Positions 1 through 6,986 of a stretch of DNA of 21,421 nucleotides are shown here, piece by piece. The notes under the pieces are model-generated. The model was not told the DNA's origin and did no database searches. It saw only the letters and a program-made list of their open reading frames with translations. Location of the stretch: NCBI GenBank assembly GCA_039105265.1, contig JAPFFF010000498.1:1-21421 (forward strand), in the 5' to 3' direction. The position numbers and the translations under genes are program-made. This DNA is from Tritrichomonas musculus. Lineage: Eukaryota; Parabasalia; Tritrichomonadida; Tritrichomonadidae. Every line of letters begins with the position of its first letter. The first letter of the stretch is position 1.

Positions 1-65
1 CGCAGTTGATGACATACTATTTTTGAATTTTATTCGATTAAATAGCAAATCGGAATCATATATGT

Positions 66-151
66 GTTAGCGCTAACTGGTATAGTTGTTGGATCAAGAA
101 GGATGTCTCCCAGCTTCGGCGGCAGGCATAGGTTCGATCCACTGCCATACC
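66..151 (+). other. Degenerate tRNA-like (SINE-like) sequence
   Basis: An A-box-like stretch (TAGCGCTAACTGG, 68-80) is followed by a B-box-like GGTTCGATCC (131-140) and then a T5 run at 153-157 that could end a Pol III transcript. GGTATAG at 79-85 can pair with CCATACC at 145-151 as an imperfect acceptor-like stem, 73 nt end to end. The T arm does not pair in the canonical way, so this is not called as a working tRNA; a decayed tRNA or tRNA-derived SINE head is the best reading. A 12-bp perfect palindrome, GTTAGCGCTAAC, covers 66-77. Confidence 0.25.
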
Positions 152-279
152 GATTTTTCGTATTATTTCCGGTCCATATTTGTGATAGAGCCCAAGCGCA
201 CTAAACACCTTGGGTAAGCTATTACTTGTGGATTATAGGGGTAATACGGGCATTTGCCGGCATTTGCAACCCAAACCAG

Positions 280-379
280 CCTCATGGTGGATGCAGGTAT
301 TTTCATTGAGAGATTGATGTGCAATCCCGGGTACGTATATTGGTTCCTCTAGAGAATGCATTACGCATCCATCATGGGG
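280..379. other. Long stem-loop, possible structured RNA
   Basis: Bases 280-294 pair with 365-379 over 15 bp with two G-U pairs. The enclosed 70 nt carry a smaller hairpin (GATTG, five-base loop, CAATC). No RNA family is recognised. It could also be the remains of a palindromic element end. Confidence 0.3.
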
Positions 380-411
380 TCGGTTTTTGCAAAAATATTT
401 TTGGATTACGG

Positions 412-846
412 TTAGAAATCGGTTGTATCAATCTCATCTGGGTCTGGAGCTGTTTCCCTTGGGGGACCGTTTATAGGCATATGGGTGTTGATTAGTTTTT
501 GGGTCATATACATGGAGATACTCAACTTTAGGTTATCACGTATGAGTCTACGCAATAGGGATACGCGTTTATGAGGTTCTGCGTTGGAGACCGCATCGAT
601 TACTGCCTGTGATGTGACATATTGGATCAATCGGTCGTGATCCCCAATATCCAGGAACTTGCTTCGATTGAATATATGGGTCCGATTTAAACGAGGTCGA
701 GGATGTTCAATAGATGGAGTCTCAGGAGGTGAGTCATTAGCATCCTGAGTAGTAATATATTGTGCGCCCTGGTACCCCGAATAACTACTGATAAGAATTT
801 CCTTGTCTCCCAATACCAGGAACCAAGCTCCCAGAAAAATTGACAA
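412..846 (-). CDS. SKFL-domain protein, copy 1
   Basis: A 144-aa frame of unknown function. Residues from about 57 on (HIFNRSKFL ... RLIRDNLKLSISMYMTQKLI) match, in order and spacing, the C-terminal parts of two other proteins in this window (990-1439 and 8970-9320). The shared pattern is R-x-x-F/L-N-x-SKFL, a hydrophobic helix, then an R/K-rich helix, then S-x-YM-x-x-K/R-L-I/L. Two predicted helices around a basic stretch would suit a small DNA-binding or multimerisation domain, but that is inference. The N-terminal 30 residues are hydrophobic and overlap one copy of a 20-bp direct repeat, so the true start is uncertain. Codons are richer in G+C than in the other two copies, suggesting a different source or age. 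Confidence 0.5.
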   Translation of the reverse strand: MSIFLGAWFLVLGDKEILISSYSGYQGAQYITTQDANDSPPETPSIEHPRPRLNRTHIFNRSKFLDIGDHDRLIQYVTSQAVIDAVSNAEPHKRVSLLRRLIRDNLKLSISMYMTQKLINTHMPINGPPRETAPDPDEIDTTDF

Positions 847-907
847 TTCAACACCAAACTTTTCATAAACACGTTAGAGACCTACCTCAGGAACCAAGCT
901 CCCAGAA
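817..907. repeat. 20-bp direct repeat, two copies 71 bp apart
   Basis: CAGGAACCAAGCTCCCAGAA occurs exactly at 817-836 and 888-907. One copy falls in the 5' part of the 412-846 frame, the other in the gap before the next gene. It may be a short local duplication at the edge of element A. Confidence 0.7.
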
Positions 908-970
908 CAAGTTTGAAATTGTTAGGGGTGGTCAATAGATATAAAAATAAATTTTGAAAATAAATGTTTC

Positions 971-985
971 TTTTTTTTATTTTTC
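971..985 (+). promoter_or_regulatory. T-rich TTATTTTT box before the SKFL gene
   Basis: An almost pure T run with a single A, ending five bases before the ATG at 990. The same core (TTATTTTT or its complement) precedes many starts in both elements. Whether it is a promoter or a 5'-UTR signal is not known. Confidence 0.35.
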
Positions 986-989
986 TAAA

Positions 990-1439
990 ATGCAACAACG
1001 CATCGACCATATCATTTCTGAATTACTTATTTTGAAAACCGAATTCGAACAATTAAATAATATATCAAATGAAACACAAATTGAACAACCAACTGAATCT
1101 GAGGTCAACGAAGTTGCCCGAGGCTATGCCGAGGCACAAAGTGTCGAACCATCAACTGAATCAACTGAATCAACTGAATCAACTGAACAATCAAATGAAT
1201 TAAATCCTATACGAAGAAGAACAAATCGCTCATTTCCATTAAACAAATCCAAATTCCTTAATGATGAACAGAGAGACCAAGTTCTCCAATTCGCTTCTGA
1301 CCATAAAGAAACAATTATGAACCAACCAAGGTCTAATCGAATTCAATTCCTTCAGAATCTAATTCGTGAACAATTAAATATCAATTTATCGTTATATATG
1401 ACGGGAAAACTGATTCAAATAATCTCATCCAACAATTAA
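990..1439 (+). CDS. SKFL-domain protein, copy 2
   Basis: A 149-aa protein when started at 990, the ATG just after the T-rich box; an upstream in-frame ATG at 954 would translate the box itself and is less likely. Residues 1-30 look like an amphipathic helix or coiled coil. Next comes a low-complexity acidic/Ser-Thr linker with four tandem Ser-Thr-Glu units, then the conserved basic C-terminal domain (PLNKSKFL ... NLIREQLNINLSLYMTGKLI) shared with 412-846 and 8970-9320. Function is unknown. The helix, linker, basic domain design suggests a small self-associating DNA-binding protein, which is inference. A double-hairpin island (1116-1136) lies inside the linker in frame. Confidence 0.7.
   Translation: MQQRIDHIISELLILKTEFEQLNNISNETQIEQPTESEVNEVARGYAEAQSVEPSTESTESTESTEQSNELNPIRRRTNRSFPLNKSKFLNDEQRDQVLQFASDHKETIMNQPRSNRIQFLQNLIREQLNINLSLYMTGKLIQIISSNN
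1116..1136. repeat. Double-hairpin island 1
   Basis: GCC-CGA-GGC (1116-1124), spacer TAT, then TGCC-GA-GGCA (1127-1136). It is a G+C-rich spot in AT-rich coding sequence, encoding part of a linker in frame. On the opposite strand the loops read TC and TCG, matching the TC-type loops of the two other islands. Confidence 0.4.
1152..1187 (+). repeat. 9-bp tandem repeat, four copies
   Basis: TCAACTGAA is repeated four times head to tail, encoding Ser-Thr-Glu units in the linker of the SKFL-domain protein. In-frame repeats of this kind commonly vary in copy number. Confidence 0.9.
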
Positions 1440-1463
1440 GCTAAAAAAATTTTTTTATACTAT

Positions 1464-1823
1464 TTATGCCTTAAAGCATGCAAGTGTTTTATTATCTATT
1501 ATTGCAGTTATGATACCAACAGTCATACGTTTAATCTTTGATGTTATTGCAGTTTCACCACTGAGAATCTTCAATTTATTATCTTCATTATCAATAAATA
1601 CTTCATCCCCAATACCATAACAAGATGAATCATCAACTTTCAAAAGATAATCACCATGGGAAGCAAATGTTATAGCATTATTTTTTTCATCAATTCTAAC
1701 ACAAATACCAACATATTCTTTCCATGAACCTGTAGTTTTGACACTGCAAATACAATCTGTAGTATCATTCACAGTTGAAAGTACCCAAGTATCACCAACA
1801 TGTTTATAAACCTTACCGGTCAT
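1464..1823 (-). CDS. Fibre-associated beta-rich protein
   Basis: A 119-aa protein lying 20 bp downstream of the long fibre gene on the same strand, so probably co-expressed with it. It is rich in short alternating hydrophobic strands. The C-terminal half (FASHGDYLLKVDD, then YGIGDEVFIDNEDNKLKIL, then TVGIITAIID) resembles the small beta-barrel or knob modules found at the ends of phage and virus fibres. That comparison rests on general pattern, not on a named family. Three cysteines lie near residues 24-41 and 69. A role as a receptor-binding tip or fibre accessory is inferred from position. No signal peptide or membrane segment is seen. Confidence 0.6.
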   Translation of the reverse strand: MTGKVYKHVGDTWVLSTVNDTTDCICSVKTTGSWKEYVGICVRIDEKNNAITFASHGDYLLKVDDSSCYGIGDEVFIDNEDNKLKILSGETAITSKIKRMTVGIITAIIDNKTLACFKA

Positions 1824-1843
1824 ATATACTAATACTCCAATGA

Positions 1844-4285
1844 CTAAATCGGTGATGGTGTTAACCGATGACTCGATTGGGGAGTAGTGGGTGATGGTAG
1901 TTGAACCATTGGATGTAATTTACCTTTTACAACTAAATCTTTTTCAATAATTGTTTTATAAATTAAAGTAATATTTCTATCAACATTATTAAGATCATTA
2001 TTTAAATGTTTACAAGTTATATAATTATAACCACCTATTGCTAATGTAACAAATTTATCACCATTATCAGTTCTACTATATCGTAATAATCCATAATTAT
2101 CACTATTTAATACACCAAACTTAATAGCACATTTATTATCATATGATGAGAAAACAGATAAAGTATTACTTGAAGTTGTACAATTAGCTGTCAACGCTCC
2201 ATTAATAGTTGAATTACCTTCTTTGGGAACATATTTATCATTCACATATTTCACTGAAGTAATCATATCATTGTTCACAGGTCGGCTGCGGATTAATGTG
2301 ATAGATGCATCATATATATTAGTCAGTGTATCGTCCTCAGCTCTCAATGAAACGATATGGGTATTATAATTAATATTTATTAATTCATTGCTTGTTGATT
2401 TGTAAATCATATTCAAACTTTTAAATAAACTGTATCCGTATTCAGCTTCTTCATATGATGCATCATCAGCATTTCGTTTGAATTTGACGATAATAGTTTC
2501 GGTAGTGAATACTTTCCTTACATCATCATCAGGAACTACACAACCACTATCATTCTGTGTACATTGAATTGTGATTTGTTGGGAACCTTCATTAGTAATA
2601 CTCTCAGTTTTAATAAATGGTGATTCGATTTGTGCTTTAATGACGTTGATTAACCATTGAGTATTGCCACTTGAATTACACAACATAAATTCGCCACGGT
2701 CATACCATACAATAGATAATCCATTATCTAACATCATTCTATACCCTCTCATATATTTTTCATAAGGCTTGAATATCAAATCAAAATGTTGAATATTGTT
2801 AATGTAATCCTTGTTAGAACCCCAATTAACATCAAATATCACATGTATATCGGTTTCTGGTAAGTATGGTTTTACAAATATATAATCACGAACGGGATTC
2901 GGATATTCAATATTCAATTCTGTTCCGTACAACGCAGTATTCAACGCAGATTCATTAACCAAATCAGATGGAATTGTTGGTATATCTGTTTTCAATGCAT
3001 ACTTATCTAATTCATAAGCTAATTCATCTTCATCAACAAACTTCTCATCAGCTTGTGCACTAGTATAATACGGTGTCAAGTCAACTGGTTCTGGGATATC
3101 TTCTTTTAATGCATAATTGTTTGACACATATCTTGCCGAATAAATGTTTTTGTTTGTTGGTTCAACAGTTTTGGTTATTGAACATGATAATATTTCTGGT
3201 GTTTCACCAGTTCCTGGATTAATTAATTCATGTGATTGATATAGTATCCAAAGACTAGAATCACTTCCTTCCATACACAGTATCTGAGAGGGTAGATTAT
3301 CATCATTGTCATTGTACGAATAGTCTGCGTGAACATAATGGGCCGTATAGTAACTGTCTGATGAGACAATATCTAACCCATATTGCTCAATCAGTATATG
3401 ATATGGGTCGTAATCCAAATCAAGAATTGTATTATTGGCGATTGTGAATTGAATTGTTGTTTGACCCTCAATGATTTCTGGGATTTCGCTTTTCACTTGC
3501 TCAATAATCTTTGGGAGGTCTTCTTTTGAAACATATTCTCTGGCACAAGAATCCAAAGCCGCTTGAAGACCTTCATTAGCCGCCATACTTGTTAAACACA
3601 TTGATGCTTGAGCTGATAATGGGTTAACATCATCAGCCATCAATTTCTGAAACATTTCGTCTGATACTTGGTCTTTTATGTTCAATTGCAACTCACTATT
3701 TTTGAGAACTGTGGGTATCTCAGGAATGTCTTCTTTTTTTGCATACAATGTCATATCTGGCAAGTCCTGAGTCTTCGTGTACTCACTTAAGTTCGTAAGC
3801 TTTGCATATGGTTCCAAAGCAGTTGATAAAGCAGATTCATTAACCAAATCTGTAGGTACCTCAGGTATGTCAGTTGATAATGCAAAATTGTTAACAACGT
3901 AATCACGTAATGTATTAACAGCGTTTTCAATTTCTTCACTACTAGCATACTTTAATAATTCTTTATTGAATTCCTCTGTTTTCAAATAATCGAATAAATC
4001 AGTTGTTTTCGCGTAAGACTGTAAGTCCTGCGCTTTAGCGTACTCACTTAAGTTCGTAAGCTTTGCATACTCATCAAGATTCGTAAGCTTCGCATATGGT
4101 TTTAATAATTCTTTCAATTCCTCAGTATTCAAGCTTGACCCTAAATTATTTCCGTTATTGCATTGGCAGGAACCATTGGTTCCCGGACACAAATGTGTAC
4201 AAGCATATTTCTTGATATATTCTATTATCAATTCATCAATTGTATTTACTTTTTTTATAGTACCCGCTTGTTCTATCGTGAACAT
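1844..4285 (-). CDS. Fibre (tail-fibre-like) protein with coiled-coil repeats
   Basis: About 813 aa when started at 4285; an ATG at 4309 would overlap the divergent gene that starts at 4300. After a short N-terminal region with a Cys cluster (CTHLCPG ... CQC, a possible anchor or metal site) come many approximately 10-15-residue repeats of the type YAKLTNLDEYAK and YAKTTDLFDY. Modules of DIP-x-x-P-x-DLVNESAL and YALKEDIP alternate with beta-rich domains. Near the C-terminus is VKYVNDKYVPKEGNSTINGAL, a layout like phage tail-fibre ends. Such repeats typically form trimeric triple-helical or beta-spiral shafts, so an external attachment fibre is likely. Fibres are not part of the usual Polinton core. 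Exact DNA repeats inside the shaft suggest recent internal duplication. Confidence 0.7.
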   Translation of the reverse strand: MFTIEQAGTIKKVNTIDELIIEYIKKYACTHLCPGTNGSCQCNNGNNLGSSLNTEELKELLKPYAKLTNLDEYAKLTNLSEYAKAQDLQSYAKTTDLFDYLKTEEFNKELLKYASSEEIENAVNTLRDYVVNNFALSTDIPEVPTDLVNESALSTALEPYAKLTNLSEYTKTQDLPDMTLYAKKEDIPEIPTVLKNSELQLNIKDQVSDEMFQKLMADDVNPLSAQASMCLTSMAANEGLQAALDSCAREYVSKEDLPKIIEQVKSEIPEIIEGQTTIQFTIANNTILDLDYDPYHILIEQYGLDIVSSDSYYTAHYVHADYSYNDNDDNLPSQILCMEGSDSSLWILYQSHELINPGTGETPEILSCSITKTVEPTNKNIYSARYVSNNYALKEDIPEPVDLTPYYTSAQADEKFVDEDELAYELDKYALKTDIPTIPSDLVNESALNTALYGTELNIEYPNPVRDYIFVKPYLPETDIHVIFDVNWGSNKDYINNIQHFDLIFKPYEKYMRGYRMMLDNGLSIVWYDRGEFMLCNSSGNTQWLINVIKAQIESPFIKTESITNEGSQQITIQCTQNDSGCVVPDDDVRKVFTTETIIVKFKRNADDASYEEAEYGYSLFKSLNMIYKSTSNELININYNTHIVSLRAEDDTLTNIYDASITLIRSRPVNNDMITSVKYVNDKYVPKEGNSTINGALTANCTTSSNTLSVFSSYDNKCAIKFGVLNSDNYGLLRYSRTDNGDKFVTLAIGGYNYITCKHLNNDLNNVDRNITLIYKTIIEKDLVVKGKLHPMVQLPSPTTPQSSHRLTPSPI
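2947..3850 (-). repeat. Shaft repeat DNA, 20-bp exact pair
   Basis: GCAGATTCATTAACCAAATC occurs at 2947-2966 and 3831-3850 inside the fibre gene, encoding the repeated DLVNESAL module. Confidence 0.8.
3780..4069 (-). repeat. Shaft repeat DNA, 29-bp exact pair
   Basis: The same 29 bases occur at 3780-3808 and 4041-4069, 261 bp apart, and the similarity extends upstream in imperfect form (AAGTCCTG). They encode YAKLTNLSEY units. A further shorter copy (TTCGTAAGCTTCGCATATGG) lies at 4081-4100. Identity at the DNA level, not just the protein level, points to a recent duplication or gene conversion. Confidence 0.85.
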
Positions 4286-4299
4286 TTTGGGAATAATAA

Positions 4300-6008
4300 A
4301 TGATAACAAACATAAACGAAGATTTCATACTAAACGAAGTAAAAAAAAGGGACTATCAAGATATGCTCATATTCATGTTCCAAAATAGTAAGTTAACACA
4401 AATAACAACAATTATTGGTAATATTATTGAGTATCTTAAGAATCCTCGTAACTATGTCAAAGATGTAAAAACAAATTTAAAAGATATGCTTGATAAATAT
4501 AACGCAAAGCCTAAAGGAACTTCAAGACAAAAAAATGAATTAGCTAAAATACTTGATTCAAAAGCGAATTACTTTATTGATTTAACTAACTATCTGAAAA
4601 ATAAAGAAAAACCTGTTTCCATTCCACAATTGAAGAGGAGGAGGAGCCTGATTTAGCAGACCATTATTTCAGAAATCGACTTAATAAAGACATTGAATCA
4701 CTTAATAATTTAGTTATACTTGATAGTAATCATATTAATGCTTTACAATTATTTTATCGTATTGCTGATGACTCAGAGAAGTATTCAGTATTCAATAAAA
4801 AAGATACCGCACAGATTCAATCACTTGTCAAATCATTGACAAATAATATAGACTCACATAAAAACAATGAGGCATCAGATAATATAAATAACCTAATGCA
4901 ATTTGAGAATATTAGAAGGAAAACCAATATTGAAACAATGAAAAAGATAGCAGAAACTAATCAAGAAGGTCAACAATTATTAGATGCTTACAATAAATCT
5001 TCTACAATTGATGCTAATCAACTTAAGAAATTTGGCTTATTAAACGATGAATTTACTGCTGAAAACCTTTATGGTTATTATAATCGAGCTATAAATCCCA
5101 AAGATGATTCTGACATCAGAGTAAAAAAACTTGTATTACAATTACATGATGCAATACGCGAAACAAACATATTTGAAGAAACAACTGAGCCTAAAAACAA
5201 AAAGAAGCTCAAACAATTAATAAAGTATATTATAGAAAATGGTGACCGAGAAATATTTTATAACATGAATAGTGAACATTCCATGTCCGGCAGTTCTTCG
5301 AACATGGCGCTTCGCGACACTGAAAGTGCTGATTCACAAAGTTCTGACGATAATAATGTTGATAATGAATATTTTTCCATTCCTAAATCAATGTCAAAGC
5401 CTGTATTTAAATCACCATCTAAAAAACCCGTACTTAGTTCTGAAAACTACGAAGATTTATTTAATGTTGATATTGCAGCACCAGAAGGTGTATCTCCAAT
5501 CGATACTGATGAATTTAAAAGCAATTATATGCAGTCTGTCCCAACTGGTAAACGTGCTGGTAAAACATTTGAAGCTTCACAAAAACGTTTAAATGACTTA
5601 TACATTTTCGAAAATAAACAAAGTATTGATGTTAGTAAATTCCGAGGGGAATTATTTGATATTCTTATTAATGGTAATTATCGTATTAAATTCTCTCCAA
5701 AATGTGCTACAAGAGATGGCGCAGAAGCCTATTGTAAGAAGAAATTTGATAAAAATGGATATCCATTATATCGATTAATTCCTGCAAGGAGAGACACATT
5801 AGACCCTCTTGGTAATCCAATTTGTGACTTAAATGGCGACAAAGTAGAGGACATCGTTATTGTTGATACTCGTGGTAAACCTGTTATAATTAATGGATTC
5901 CGTCTTGTTAAAGCAGACCCTTATAAGAAATTATGGCAAACCGAACGCATTGCTGGTAAAACAAATGATTCATTTGAAGTATGGATGAAAAATCTTACTG
6001 GTAAGTAG
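4300..6008 (+). pseudogene. Unrecognised element protein with conserved-looking C-terminal domain (in a broken element)
   Basis: Coding sequence on the plus strand, divergent from the fibre gene with only about 14 bp between starts. The N-terminal part is helical and Lys/Asn-rich. The middle is a Ser/Asp-rich disordered linker containing a double-hairpin island (5293-5316). The C-terminal 130 residues look folded: FRGELFDILINGNYRIKF, a Cys-containing stretch (KCATRDGAEAYCKKKF), a DLNGDKVED loop that resembles a calcium-binding D-x-N-x-D-x-x-x-D loop, then GKPVIINGFRLVKADPYKKLW. No family is named with confidence. Its length, linker and position next to the fibre genes would fit a structural or DNA-terminal protein, but this is inference. 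It belongs to element A, which is broken overall. Confidence 0.5.
5293..5316. repeat. Double-hairpin island 2
   Basis: GTTC-TTC-GAAC (5293-5303), spacer ATGG, then CGC-TTC-GCG (5308-5316). Both loops are TTC. It is a local G+C-rich spot in the disordered linker, flanked by CCATGT (5281-5286) and ACATGG (5302-5307), which can also pair. Confidence 0.4.
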
Positions 6009-6012
6009 TAAT
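6001..6012 (+). repeat. 12-bp junction repeat, copy 1
   Basis: GTAAGTAGTAAT is found exactly here and at 14490-14501. Both copies overlap the stop codon of the last gene before a G+C-richer non-coding stretch. Confidence 0.5.
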
Positions 6013-6026
6013 AGTGGACCGTCTGG

Positions 6027-6051
6027 AGGGGGGATAAAAAATGACCCCCTT
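6027..6051. other. G-run/C-run hairpin in the intergenic gap
   Basis: Bases 6027-6033 (A plus six G) can pair with 6045-6051 (five C plus TT) around an 11-base AT-rich loop. The gap 6013-6250 holds no gene. The hairpin sits just after the preceding stop codon and could be a 3'-end or terminator-like signal. Confidence 0.3.
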
Positions 6052-6222
6052 GTCATAGGGTTTACAGACCCCAAACCTCAGCTACATGACTCAAAAAATC
6101 GCCACTTTTTCAAAATTAGCCCTCGAAACTTTCACAAAATGGCATAGACAAATTTTGAATAAATTGACAAACTCCCAAAAATAACAACAACGAAAAATAA
6201 CGAAAAATAGAACTTTCAAAAA

Positions 6223-6240
6223 TTTTTTATTTTTTTATCA
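6223..6240 (+). promoter_or_regulatory. T-rich TTATTTTT box before the 68-aa gene
   Basis: TTTTTTATTTTTTTATCA ends ten bases before the ATG at 6251. It has the same core as the boxes in front of other genes of both elements. Confidence 0.35.
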
Positions 6241-6250
6241 GCAATTTATA

Positions 6251-6457
6251 ATGTCAAACCAAGCCGAACAATTAAGCATCCTCATTAATAGAATCAACAA
6301 AAAGCTAAAAGGATGGAGACCTGCATTAAAATACCTCTACGATAATGATGATGTTGTTGACGGAGTACTAAAAGAGATAAATCACTTTATTGAACAACTA
6401 AAGAAATTCAACGGTCCTGCTGAATTAATTGCTGAACTTGAAGAGCTCATTTATTAA
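6251..6457 (+). CDS. Small helical protein, 68 aa
   Basis: Not recognised. The protein is predicted to be almost all helix (amphipathic stretches AEQLSILINRINKKL and DGVLKEINHFIEQLKKF), acidic towards the C-terminus, with no membrane segment and no cysteine. It starts ten bases after a T-rich box and lies 70 bp upstream of the 152-aa gene on the same strand. No counterpart is seen at the matching place in element B. A small protein-protein interaction role is possible, but the sequence does not show it. Confidence 0.6.
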   Translation: MSNQAEQLSILINRINKKLKGWRPALKYLYDNDDVVDGVLKEINHFIEQLKKFNGPAELIAELEELIY

Positions 6458-6527
6458 AAAGATATCTGAAGTGTCTTCAATGACGTTTTTATTTTTGTTT
6501 TTTGTTTTTTAATTTCATGATAAAGAT

Positions 6528-6986
6528 ATGTCAACACCAAAAGTTTATGATTACATCAATTCACTTATTGATATGTTGGATGAATCAGAGAAGTTCAAAC
6601 AATGTGATTTCTCAATTCTGTGTGATAGATATCCAATACCTTGTGGAAAGGCTGCATATAAATCTAAAGTGATATACATATCATTGAAGAACAAAGATAA
6701 TGAATTCAAACGATTATATTATGATAAGATTGTTGAACTCGGGCTCGAATATATAACATTAACATCAAATGTTAGAAGAAGAATATCAACAACATCTATT
6801 GAGTTCTTCGTTGAAGGTTCAAATGAAGAGCAATCATTTAAAGAATACAAGTATTATAATTACAGTATCAGGAAAGTTAATGATAAGAAAACAAAAGAAC
6901 TCATTGAACAAATGAGACAAAAATATAATATCAATACACCACAACTGTTTGTTGGTGTTCAACAACAAATTGTATTAGATGAATGA
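6528..6986 (+). CDS. Conserved block protein (152 aa), element A copy
   Basis: Unknown function, but clearly a real gene: element B carries a homologue (14971-15420) that aligns along its whole length, from STPKVYDYINSLIDML at the N-terminus through FKQCDFSILCDRYP, KVIYISLKN and ELGLEYITLTSNVRRR to LRQKYNI-type and P-x-x-FVG motifs at the C-terminus. It looks like a mixed alpha/beta soluble protein. A C-D-F-S-I-L-C motif is shared by both copies. The 3' end overlaps the convergent ATPase gene by 12 bp, and the same arrangement (11 bp) is kept in element B. The upstream T-rich run (6486-6510) is probably its promoter or leader. Confidence 0.8.
   Translation: MSTPKVYDYINSLIDMLDESEKFKQCDFSILCDRYPIPCGKAAYKSKVIYISLKNKDNEFKRLYYDKIVELGLEYITLTSNVRRRISTTSIEFFVEGSNEEQSFKEYKYYNYSIRKVNDKKTKELIEQMRQKYNINTPQLFVGVQQQIVLDE

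Larger units (their letters stand above)
1..411. other. Non-coding left flank, structured and G+C-richer
   Basis: No credible gene is seen here. Base composition is visibly richer in G+C than the rest of the window. Three foldable segments stand out: a tRNA-like stretch (66-151), a hairpin at 182-225 (GTGATAG with CTATTAC outside, CCCAAG with CTTGGG inside), and a 15-bp helix with two G-U pairs joining 280-294 to 365-379. GCATTTGC occurs twice with two bases between (250-257, 260-267). The stretch may be host DNA, the end of a third element, or a structured RNA; the sequence does not decide. Confidence 0.5.

Noticed and set aside
66-151. Functional tRNA gene
   Set aside because: The T arm stem does not pair around TTCGATC and the acceptor stem has a mismatch; called only as tRNA-like.
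331-336. GTACGT as a trichomonad intron 5' splice site
   Set aside because: No ACTAAC-type branch/3' motif is found downstream and no gene covers the site.
1152-1187. Start of a CRISPR-like or satellite array
   Set aside because: Four 9-bp in-frame units with no spacers; a coding microrepeat.
6528-6986. Adenovirus-type maturation protease
   Set aside because: No His/Asp/Cys layout with the expected Q-x6-C segment in this protein or in its homologue at 14971-15420; no protease was recognised anywhere in the visible genes.
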